From NCBI GenBank assembly GCA_023700785.1, contig JAMPYH010000055.1:1-11456 (forward strand): 11,456 bases of DNA, read 5' to 3'. Positions 5,673 to 11,456 of this stretch are shown piece after piece. How positions within the stretch are numbered: the stretch's first letter is position 1; the number at the start of each line of letters is the position of its first letter. The translations under genes and the position numbers were made by a program. Below the pieces are notes generated by a model that saw nothing but the letters and a program-made list of their open reading frames with translations, was not told where the DNA came from and searched no databases. Source of the DNA: Candidatus Zixiibacteriota bacterium. Lineage in GTDB: Bacteria; Zixibacteria; MSB-5A5; GN15; FEB-12.

Positions 5673-6588
5673 TCTCGAAAAGATCGTCGAAACGTCAGAC
5701 CAGTGGATCCTCGAGCGGACCGGTATCCGGGAACGGCGGATCTGCGATGATTCCATCACCTGCGCGGATATGGCGACGGAAGCCGCCCGCAACGCCATGG
5801 CGATGGCGAACTGCGCGCCTGAAGACGTTGACATGGTCATCGACGCCACCGTGACCGCGGACTACACGCTGCCGTCAAATGGTTGTCTTATTCAGGAAAA
5901 ACTGGGCCTGGTGAACGCGGTCGGATTTGACGTCGTGGCCGCCTGCTCCGGCTTCATCAACGGACTGACCATCTCGCGTGGGTTCATTGAATCCGGCATG
6001 TACAAAAAGATCGTCGTGGTCGGCTCGGAAAAATTGTCAGCCTTTACCAACTGGAATGACCGATCAACCTGCGTGCTCTTTGGCGATGCCGCCGGAGCGG
6101 TGGTGGTGGAACCATCCACCAACGGTTCCGGCATCCTTTCTACTTTCATGAAATCCGATGGCCGGATGCGGGAGTGGCTCTGGTCGAAAGTCGGCGGTAC
6201 CAAGCATCCGCACACTCCCGATTTCGCCTGGGATGGCACCGATAAGATATACATGAGCGGTTCAGATGTCTTCAAGGTCGCGGTCAAAGAGATGGGACGA
6301 GCCTGCCTCAAGGCGATCGCGGATGCCGGCGTGAAACCCGAAGATGTCTCTCTAGTGGTGCCGCATCAGGCGAATATGCGCATCATTGAATCGCTCATCA
6401 AGCGGCTCAATATCAGCCCGGACAAGGTGATGATAAATATAGAAAAGTACGGCAATACGTCGTCGGCATCGGTGCCGCTCGCGCTGGATGAAGCTAATCG
6501 CTCCGGACGGATCAAACCCGGAGATCTGGTGCTGATGGTCGCGTTCGGCGGCGGCATGATCTGGGGTTCAGCGCTGGTGAGGTGGTAA
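5599..6588 (+). CDS. fabH: 3-oxoacyl-ACP synthase III (KAS III)
   Basis: Starts fatty acid chains by condensing an acyl-CoA, usually acetyl-CoA, with malonyl-ACP. From the ATG at 5599 the protein is 329 residues, the normal length. The catalytic triad is visible: Cys116 in VVAACSGF, His256 in VPHQANMRI and Asn286 in EKYGNTSSAS. Other family marks are DQWILERTGIRERR (34-47), GDAAGAVVV (162-170) and the C-terminal GGGMIWGSALVRW. An in-frame TTG at 5587 would add MVRT but is a poor start, and translation from ATG gives the expected MAQKISAKITGTGSY. The ribosome binding site is weak (GGTAAG at 5589-5594). The gene begins inside the 3' end of plsX, and fabD starts 4 nt after its stop, so it is probably translated by coupling. 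Primer specificity (straight or branched chain) cannot be read from the sequence. Confidence 0.98.
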   Translation: MAQKISAKITGTGSYTPPRRMTNADLEKIVETSDQWILERTGIRERRICDDSITCADMATEAARNAMAMANCAPEDVDMVIDATVTADYTLPSNGCLIQEKLGLVNAVGFDVVAACSGFINGLTISRGFIESGMYKKIVVVGSEKLSAFTNWNDRSTCVLFGDAAGAVVVEPSTNGSGILSTFMKSDGRMREWLWSKVGGTKHPHTPDFAWDGTDKIYMSGSDVFKVAVKEMGRACLKAIADAGVKPEDVSLVVPHQANMRIIESLIKRLNISPDKVMINIEKYGNTSSASVPLALDEANRSGRIKPGDLVLMVAFGGGMIWGSALVRW

Positions 6589-6592
6589 CGCT

Positions 6593-7525
6593 ATGAGTAA
6601 AACCGCTCTCTTTTTCCCCGGACAAGCGTCGCAGTATGTCGGCATGGGCAAAGACCTGTACGAGTACTCCGCCGATGTGCGCCGTCTCTATGAATTCGCC
6701 TCCGATCAGCTGGGCGTGGATATCGCGCGTCTCTCATTTGAGGGACCGGCTGAGGAACTCAAGCGGACCAAATATACGCAGCCCGCGATCATGTTGCACT
6801 CTCTCGCGGTACTTACGGTGCTTCAGAATGAACTGCCGGTATTCCAGTTTGCCGCCGGGCATTCCCTCGGTGAATACGCGGCGCTGGCGGCCGCGGGCGT
6901 GTTGCGCTTTAATGACGCGATCTCGGCGGTTGTGCGTCGCGCCACACTGATGGAAGAAGCCTGTGTGCAGAATCCCGGCACCATGGCGGCGGTTATGGGT
7001 CTCGATGACGCGACACTGGAGAAAGTATGCGGGGATGCATCCGACGCGGGGATCGTCGTTCCCGCCAACTACAATTCGAATACTCAGACCGTGATCTCCG
7101 GCCATATCGCCGCGGTGCAAAAGGCGGCAGATCTTGCCAAGCAGGCCGGCGCCAAGCGCGCGATCATGCTTGAGGTCGGCGGCGCGTTCCACTCGCCGCT
7201 GATGGCGCCCGCGCGCGACGGATTGCAGACCTATCTCGCGGGCATATCGATCATCCCGCCGCGTCAGAAAGTGGTCGCGAATGTCACCGCGCGGCCTGCC
7301 GCCACCGGTGAGGAAATAAAAAAACTTCTGGTCGAACAGATCACCGCGCCCGTACGCTGGGCGCAAACCATGTCCTATCTCGCCGCACAGGGTGTTACCA
7401 AAGTCATTGAGATCGGCCCCGGAAAAGTGCTTACCGGTATGGCCAAACGAGAAATGCAACTGGAACAGACGCTGAATCTGGATACCCTCGCTGACGTCAA
7501 GTCGGTGATGGCCGTCAGCGCCTGA
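6593..7525 (+). CDS. fabD: Malonyl-CoA:ACP transacylase
   Basis: Moves malonyl from CoA to holo-ACP, supplying the extender unit for FabH and FabF. The 310-residue protein has the full family pattern: FFPGQASQYVGMG at 7-19 with Gln11 of the oxyanion hole, nucleophile Ser91 in GHSLGEYAALAAAGVL, Arg116, which binds the malonyl carboxylate, in VVRRATLM, and catalytic His200 in GGAFHSPLM. VANVTARP (228-235) and IEIGPGKVLTGM (272-283) are also typical. A GAGGTGG sequence at the end of fabH provides the ribosome binding site; the start is 4 nt after the fabH stop. fabG follows after 10 nt. Presence of Arg116 and GHSLGEY supports malonyl rather than other acyl specificity. Confidence 0.98.
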   Translation: MSKTALFFPGQASQYVGMGKDLYEYSADVRRLYEFASDQLGVDIARLSFEGPAEELKRTKYTQPAIMLHSLAVLTVLQNELPVFQFAAGHSLGEYAALAAAGVLRFNDAISAVVRRATLMEEACVQNPGTMAAVMGLDDATLEKVCGDASDAGIVVPANYNSNTQTVISGHIAAVQKAADLAKQAGAKRAIMLEVGGAFHSPLMAPARDGLQTYLAGISIIPPRQKVVANVTARPAATGEEIKKLLVEQITAPVRWAQTMSYLAAQGVTKVIEIGPGKVLTGMAKREMQLEQTLNLDTLADVKSVMAVSA

Positions 7526-7535
7526 GAAAGATCGG

Positions 7536-8270
7536 ATGCTCGATTTTACCAACAAGGTTGTCATTGTGACCGGTTCTGCCCGCGGCATCGGCCGTTCGCT
7601 GGCCGAAGAGTTCGCGCGCTGCGGCGCGAAGATCGTCATCACTGATCTCGATCAGGCGATGTGCGAGCAGGTCGCCAGGGAGATCTCGCCGAACGCGATC
7701 GGTGTGAAGGCGAACGTCACCGCCGGCGCCGACATCGACGCGTTGATGCAGGCGACGCTGGACGCGTTTGGCCGTATCGATGTGGTCGTGAACAACGCGG
7801 GGATCACGCGCGACACGCTGATGATCCGGATGGATGAGAAGGACTGGGACATGGTTCTTGACATCAATCTGAAAGGGGCGTTTCTTGTCACCAAAGCGGC
7901 CGCGCGCATTATGATGAAACAACGCTCCGGCCGCATTGTTAATATCAGCTCGATCGTCGGACTCTCCGGCAACGCCGGACAGGCGAATTATTCGGCGTCA
8001 AAAGCGGGCTTGATAGGTTTGACCAAATCTTCGGCCAAAGAACTCTGTTCGCGCGGCATAACCGTGAACGCGGTCGCGCCCGGATTCATTGAGACCGAAA
8101 TGACGCATACCTTGCCCGAGGCTGTGCGCAAATCGTTTCTCGAACGAGTGCTGGTCAGCCGACCCGGCACGCCGAAAGATGTCGCGTCGGCCGTGCTGTT
8201 CCTGGCGTCAGACGAGGCGGCCTACATCACCGGCCAGGTATTGGCGGTTGATGGCGGCCTGACTGTGTAA
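7536..8270 (+). CDS. fabG: 3-oxoacyl-ACP reductase
   Basis: NADPH-dependent reductase for the beta-ketoacyl-ACP made by FabH or FabF, a classical short-chain dehydrogenase of 244 residues. Cofactor motif TGSARGIG spans 12-19 and NNAG is at 86-89. The catalytic set is Asn111 (DINLKG), Ser139 (VNISSIVG), Tyr152 and Lys156 (NYSASKAG). The downstream NAVAPGFIETEMT (178-190) and the ending ITGQVLAVDGGLTV are typical of FabG. The gene starts 10 nt after fabD and is followed by acpP after 32 nt, which fixes its role in fatty acid synthesis rather than as one of the many other short-chain dehydrogenases. Confidence 0.97.
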   Translation: MLDFTNKVVIVTGSARGIGRSLAEEFARCGAKIVITDLDQAMCEQVAREISPNAIGVKANVTAGADIDALMQATLDAFGRIDVVVNNAGITRDTLMIRMDEKDWDMVLDINLKGAFLVTKAAARIMMKQRSGRIVNISSIVGLSGNAGQANYSASKAGLIGLTKSSAKELCSRGITVNAVAPGFIETEMTHTLPEAVRKSFLERVLVSRPGTPKDVASAVLFLASDEAAYITGQVLAVDGGLTV

Positions 8271-8302
8271 TTAAGCATTGAAACATTATAAAGGAGAGTA
8301 TC

Positions 8303-8542
8303 ATGTCAGTTGAAGCAAGAGTCAAAGAGATCATCGTGGAGCAGCTCGGTGTCGAAGCCGGCCAGGTGACCGATAACGCCAAGTTTGTCGAAGATCTGGG
8401 CGCTGATTCTCTCGACACGGTTGAGCTCGTGATGGCCCTCGAAGAGGAGTTCGCGCTCGAGATCCCGGATGAGGATGCCGAGAAGATCACGTCGGTGGGT
8501 GATGCCATCAACTATATCAAGACCAACGCCAAGCCTGCCTGA
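8303..8542 (+). CDS. acpP: Acyl carrier protein
   Basis: A 79-residue acidic carrier that holds growing acyl chains on a 4'-phosphopantetheine arm. The attachment serine is Ser36 in DLGADSLDTVELVMALEEEF, and the four-helix pattern is complete, ending TSVGDAINYIKTN. AAAGGAGAG ahead of the start, with GGAG at 8293-8296 and 6 nt of spacing, is one of the best ribosome binding sites in the window, in keeping with the high level at which this protein is usually made. It lies between fabG and fabF as in many bacteria. A TATAAA at 8287-8292 just before it has no convincing -35 partner. Confidence 0.98.
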   Translation: MSVEARVKEIIVEQLGVEAGQVTDNAKFVEDLGADSLDTVELVMALEEEFALEIPDEDAEKITSVGDAINYIKTNAKPA

Positions 8543-8575
8543 GGTTTGGTTGAACCTTTGCGGAAGTAGAACGCT

Positions 8576-9823
8576 ATGAACGTACGCGCTGTTGTCACCG
8601 GGATCGGAGTCATTTCCCCAATTGGTAATTCCATTGACGAAGTATGGGAGAATATGCTCGCCGGCAGGTCCGGTGTCGGTCCGGTGACACGCTTTGATAC
8701 CGCCAATTACACGACCAAGATCGCCGGAGAAGTTAAGAACTTCGACCCGGCGTCATTCATCGACAAAAAGGAGCTCCGCCGCATGGATCTCGCCGAGCAA
8801 TACGCGCTCGTGGCGAGTGAACTGGCGATCCGGGACTCTGGATTGGATCTGAACAACCTGGATCTGAATCGATGTGGCGTGGTGATCGGCTCGGGTATCG
8901 GCGGCATCTCGACGTTCGAGCAGCAGCATTCGACGCTGGTAACCTCCGGTCCCGGCCGCGTCTCGCCGTTCTTCATTCCGATGATGATCATCGATATGTG
9001 CGCCGGACTGGTCTCGATGCGATTCGGTTTTAAGGGCGCGAATTACGCGACGGTCTCGGCCTGCGCGTCATCGGCTCACGCGATCGCCGACGCGTTTCGC
9101 GTCGTACAGCGAGGCGAATCCGATGTCATGATCGCGGGTGGCGCCGAAGCGACCATCACGCCGACCTCGATGGCCGGCTTCTGCCAGGCGCGCGCGATGT
9201 CCACCCGCAACGATGAGCCGGAAAAGGCGTCCCGACCGTTTGACAAGGGACGCGACGGATTCGTAATGGGAGAAGGCTCCGCGATCATCATTATCGAGTC
9301 GCTCGAGCACGCTAAAAAGCGCGGCGCGCGCATCTACGGTGAAATACTTGGCGCCGGCATGACCGCCGACGCGTATCACATGACCGCCCCGCATCCCGAG
9401 GGAGAGGGGGCCGGTCGCGCGATGACTCAGGCGATCCGCAGCGCGGGGCTTAAGGCCGAACAGATCAACTACGTCAATACGCACGGCACCGCCACCGACC
9501 TGGGGGATATTGCCGAAACGCGGGCGATCAAATCAGTGCTGGGCGAGCGCGCCTACAAAGTTCCGTGCAACTCGACCAAATCGATGTCCGGCCATCTGCT
9601 GGGCGCCGCGGGCGCGATCGAACTGGTTGCGTGCCTGAAATCGATCGAAACCGGTTGGGTCCATCCGACCATCAACCTCGACGACCCCGATCCCGATTGC
9701 GACCTGGACTATGTTCCGAACCTGAAACGGAAATGGGATGTCCAGTACGCGGTCAGCAATTCATTCGGCTTCGGCGGCCATAACGTCTCACTTGTGGTAG
9801 GGAAACTGAACGGTACTGCCTAA
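8576..9823 (+). CDS. fabF: 3-oxoacyl-ACP synthase II (KAS II)
   Basis: Elongates acyl-ACP by condensation with malonyl-ACP. The 415-residue protein carries a complete KAS II active site: nucleophile Cys163 in VSACASSAHAI, His303 in NTHGTATDLGD, Lys335 in NSTKSMSGH and His340 in the same block followed by LLGAAGAIE. The positions coincide with those of Escherichia coli FabF. The N-terminal VVTGIGVISPIGN and C-terminal NSFGFGGHNVSLVV are also standard. An active cysteine and two histidines distinguish it from chain-length factors and from KAS III. GGAAG at 8562-8566 is 9 nt before the start. Its TAA stop directly abuts the rnc ATG with no spacer. Confidence 0.98.
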   Translation: MNVRAVVTGIGVISPIGNSIDEVWENMLAGRSGVGPVTRFDTANYTTKIAGEVKNFDPASFIDKKELRRMDLAEQYALVASELAIRDSGLDLNNLDLNRCGVVIGSGIGGISTFEQQHSTLVTSGPGRVSPFFIPMMIIDMCAGLVSMRFGFKGANYATVSACASSAHAIADAFRVVQRGESDVMIAGGAEATITPTSMAGFCQARAMSTRNDEPEKASRPFDKGRDGFVMGEGSAIIIIESLEHAKKRGARIYGEILGAGMTADAYHMTAPHPEGEGAGRAMTQAIRSAGLKAEQINYVNTHGTATDLGDIAETRAIKSVLGERAYKVPCNSTKSMSGHLLGAAGAIELVACLKSIETGWVHPTINLDDPDPDCDLDYVPNLKRKWDVQYAVSNSFGFGGHNVSLVVGKLNGTA

Positions 9824-10567
9824 ATGTCTCTCTGGCATTCCATCAAGGAATTACTAGGCGCTCGCGAGTTACCACCGGAGGATCCCAAATTAGAAGGGAT
9901 CCAGCGACTCCTTGGGTATAATTTCCGTGATATCGCGCTGCTCCAGCTTGGCCTCACCCACCGTTCTTTCGCCCGCTCTAACAATCACGATCAGCAATCC
10001 AATGAACGGCTGGAGTTTCTCGGCGACTCCGTCCTCGGCGTTATCATTTCCGATCAGCTGTTCAAGGACCTCCCGCTGGAGTCAGAAGGAAATCTCACCA
10101 AGACCAAAGCGATGCTGGTCAATGAGACCACGCTTTCAACTCTTGGCAGAGAGATCGGTCTGAACAAGTATGTCCGTCTGTCCCCCGAAGAAGACCGCGC
10201 GGGCGGACGCGAACGGGCGTCGATCATCTCCGACGCGTTTGAGGCGGTTATCGGCGCGGTTTATCTGGATGGCGGCATCGAAGCCGCTCGTGATGTTGTC
10301 CTGCGGCTGATCTATATCCGAAAGGACAGAATTGTCGCGGATACATCGCAGCGTAACTACAAAGGCGACCTGCTTGAGTTGATCCAGGCCAAAGGGGAGG
10401 GTGTCCCGCGCTACGACGTTATCTCCGAGGTCGGCCCGGATCATGAGAAGACGTTCCATGTCGTTGTCTCGATCGGCGGGTTGAAGGTTGGCGAGGGCGT
10501 CGGCTCGTCCAAGAAAGAAGCCGAACAGAAAGCCGCCGCCCAGGCGCTCGAAAGCCTCGAAAAGTAG
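9824..10567 (+). CDS. rnc: Ribonuclease III
   Basis: Endonuclease that cuts double-stranded RNA, needed for rRNA precursor processing and mRNA turnover. The 247-residue protein has the catalytic RNase III domain followed by a double-stranded RNA binding domain (about 179-247). The signature NERLEFLGDSVLG at 60-72 contains Glu64 and Asp68, and SDAFEAVIGAVYLDGG at 136-151 contains Asp137 and Glu140, so all four metal-binding acidic residues are present. The binding domain shows YKGDLLELIQAKG, FHVVVSIGG and the GSSKKEAEQKAAAQAL helix. Start follows the fabF stop immediately and no Shine-Dalgarno is close by, so translation likely depends on fabF. The fabF-rnc arrangement is common in several bacterial phyla. 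Confidence 0.98.
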   Translation: MSLWHSIKELLGARELPPEDPKLEGIQRLLGYNFRDIALLQLGLTHRSFARSNNHDQQSNERLEFLGDSVLGVIISDQLFKDLPLESEGNLTKTKAMLVNETTLSTLGREIGLNKYVRLSPEEDRAGGRERASIISDAFEAVIGAVYLDGGIEAARDVVLRLIYIRKDRIVADTSQRNYKGDLLELIQAKGEGVPRYDVISEVGPDHEKTFHVVVSIGGLKVGEGVGSSKKEAEQKAAAQALESLEK

Positions 10568-10601
10568 TTCACTCTTTCTCTCTGTATTCCATTGTCTGGT
10601 A

Positions 10602-10616
10602 TGTCTTTACAAGACA
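10602..10616. repeat. Perfect inverted repeat in rnc-etfB spacer
   Basis: TGTCTT (10602-10607) and AAGACA (10611-10616) are exact inverted copies around TAC. They lie 20 nt upstream of the candidate etfB -35 box, where a dimeric regulator could bind. As RNA it would form only a weak 6-bp hairpin with no T-run, so a terminator role for rnc is unlikely. A 15-nt palindrome of this quality can arise by chance. Confidence 0.25.
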
Positions 10617-10635
10617 CCGACTGCACAGCTAATCC

Positions 10636-10664
10636 TTGACTTTTCTCTCCTGATTCCTGATATT
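10636..10664 (+). promoter_or_regulatory. Candidate sigma70-type promoter for etfB
   Basis: TTGACT (10636-10641) and GATATT (10659-10664) are 17 nt apart; the -10 matches consensus at four of six positions. It would give a leader of about 30 nt before the etfB ATG. The -35 box is the same hexamer as in the candidate promoter at 3757. It lies in the 133-nt spacer after rnc, the second largest gap in the window, consistent with a new transcription unit. Confidence 0.4.
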
Positions 10665-10700
10665 GGCGGCTCATGTCGTTGCGATGAAAGGTTTCGTGTT

Positions 10701-11456
10701 ATGAATATTGTCGTGCTGGTCAAACAGGTCCCCGAGATCGCGCTCATCAAAGTTGATGAAGCCGCCAATCAGGTAGTTCTTCCGCAAGGCCCGGGCATTG
10801 TCAATCCGTTTGATGAATACGCCCTTGAGGAAGGTCTCCGCATCAAAGAGAAACATGGCGGCACCTGCGTCGTGATGACCGTCGGCACCGACCGCGCCGA
10901 GTCCGCCCTGCGTGACTGCCTCGCGCTTGGCGCCGATGACGCTTACCTGCTCGCGGATACGCTCTTTGACGGCTCCGACCAGCAGGCGATCGCCAGGATC
11001 CTGGCCGCGGGTCTGAAAAAGCTCGGCAGTTTCGAACTCATTCTTGCCGGCAAGCAAGCGGTTGATTCCGACGCGTCGCAGGTTCCGGCCGCGGTCGCCG
11101 CGAATCTTGACCTGCCGCAGGCGCTTTTTGTGAAGAAGTTTGAATCGGTCGAACCGGCGAAAGTAACGGTCTTCCGCACGACTGAAGAAGGGTATGACGT
11201 GGTCGAATTGCCTCTTCCGGCGGTTGTCTCCGTCGTAAAAGAGATCAACGAGCCGCGACTTCCGTCGCTAAAAGGGAAGATGGCCGCCAAGAAAAAGACG
11301 ATCATCAAGTGGTCAGCCGCGGATTTGGGATTGACCGGCGATGGGATCGGCGCCAATTCCGGCACCAGGACGGTCAAAGTCTCCCCGCCGCCGCCACGCT
11401 CCAAAGGTGAGATGATCACCGGCGAAACGCCGGAAGAGATCGCGGATAACCTTTTC
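10701..11456 (+). CDS. etfB: Electron transfer flavoprotein subunit beta (3' end cut by window)
   Basis: The frame is open from ATG 10701 to the last base, 252 codons with no stop, so the gene is nearly complete at the usual family size of about 250-265. EtfB with EtfA forms a FAD/AMP-containing dimer that carries electrons from acyl-CoA dehydrogenases and similar enzymes to the quinone pool, or takes part in electron bifurcation. Evidence is the MNIVVLVKQVPE start, VNPFDEYALEEGLRIKEKHG at 34-53, ALGADDAYLL at 75-84, LAGKQAVDSDASQVP at 115-129, and the beta-subunit signature VKEINEPRLPSLKGKMAAKK at 179-198. AAAGG at 10687-10691 is 9 nt before the start. etfA probably follows outside the window. 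Whether this is the bifurcating type cannot be settled from this portion. Confidence 0.95.
   Translation, partial: MNIVVLVKQVPEIALIKVDEAANQVVLPQGPGIVNPFDEYALEEGLRIKEKHGGTCVVMTVGTDRAESALRDCLALGADDAYLLADTLFDGSDQQAIARILAAGLKKLGSFELILAGKQAVDSDASQVPAAVAANLDLPQALFVKKFESVEPAKVTVFRTTEEGYDVVELPLPAVVSVVKEINEPRLPSLKGKMAAKKKTIIKWSAADLGLTGDGIGANSGTRTVKVSPPPPRSKGEMITGETPEEIADNLF

Noticed and set aside
6734..7642. 302-codon minus-strand frame opposite fabD and the start of fabG
   Set aside because: It spans two well-identified genes and their junction, and is His/Arg/Gly-rich low-information sequence typical of antisense shadows.
8248..8302. Internal promoter before acpP from TATAAA at 8287-8292
   Set aside because: No -35-like hexamer lies 16-18 nt upstream, and the A-rich stretch is explained by the strong ribosome binding site next to it.
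10568..10635. Rho-independent terminator after rnc
   Set aside because: The only hairpin is 6 bp with a 3-nt loop and no following T-run, and the pyrimidine-rich CTCTTTCTCTCTG stretch has no stem before it.

Overview
The window is a gene-dense bacterial segment with every gene on the + strand. Sampled lines of the housekeeping genes are about 60% GC. It joins the end of an F1Fo-ATP synthase operon to a fatty acid/phospholipid synthesis cluster, followed by rnc and the start of an electron transfer flavoprotein locus. A signal-peptide-bearing beta-barrel protein points to a diderm (Gram-negative type) organism. The mix of genes would suit an FCB-type or related candidate phylum, but nothing in the sequence fixes the taxon, so that is a weak inference.

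Region 1 (1-3581) is the ATP synthase block. It holds the 3' end of atpA, then a predicted outer-membrane beta-barrel gene, then atpG, atpD and atpC. The usual order is atpA-atpG-atpD-atpC with nothing between. The extra gene has short gaps on both sides, so it should lie on the same transcript. It is visibly AT-richer than its neighbours and is the main oddity of the window.

Region 2 (3582-3793) is the only long gap in the first 10 kb. It holds a strong hairpin just after atpC, a second set of nested or alternative inverted repeats, an unproven 46-codon reading frame, and a good sigma70-like promoter placed so close to the next start codon that the mRNA could be leaderless.

Region 3 (3794-10567) is the compact cluster DUF177(yceD)-rpmF-plsX-fabH-fabD-fabG-acpP-fabF-rnc. 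PlsX starts phospholipid synthesis from acyl-ACP. FabD loads malonyl onto ACP, FabH starts chains, FabG reduces the ketoacyl-ACP, FabF elongates, and AcpP carries the chain. The dehydratase and enoyl reductase steps are not encoded here. Junctions are tight: plsX overlaps fabH by 74 nt, fabH-fabD are 4 nt apart, and the fabF stop abuts the rnc start. All catalytic residues looked for in these enzymes are present.

Region 4 (10568-11456) has a 133-nt spacer with a candidate promoter, then etfB, which runs off the window close to its expected end. No tRNA, rRNA, CRISPR array, insertion sequence or attachment site was seen.
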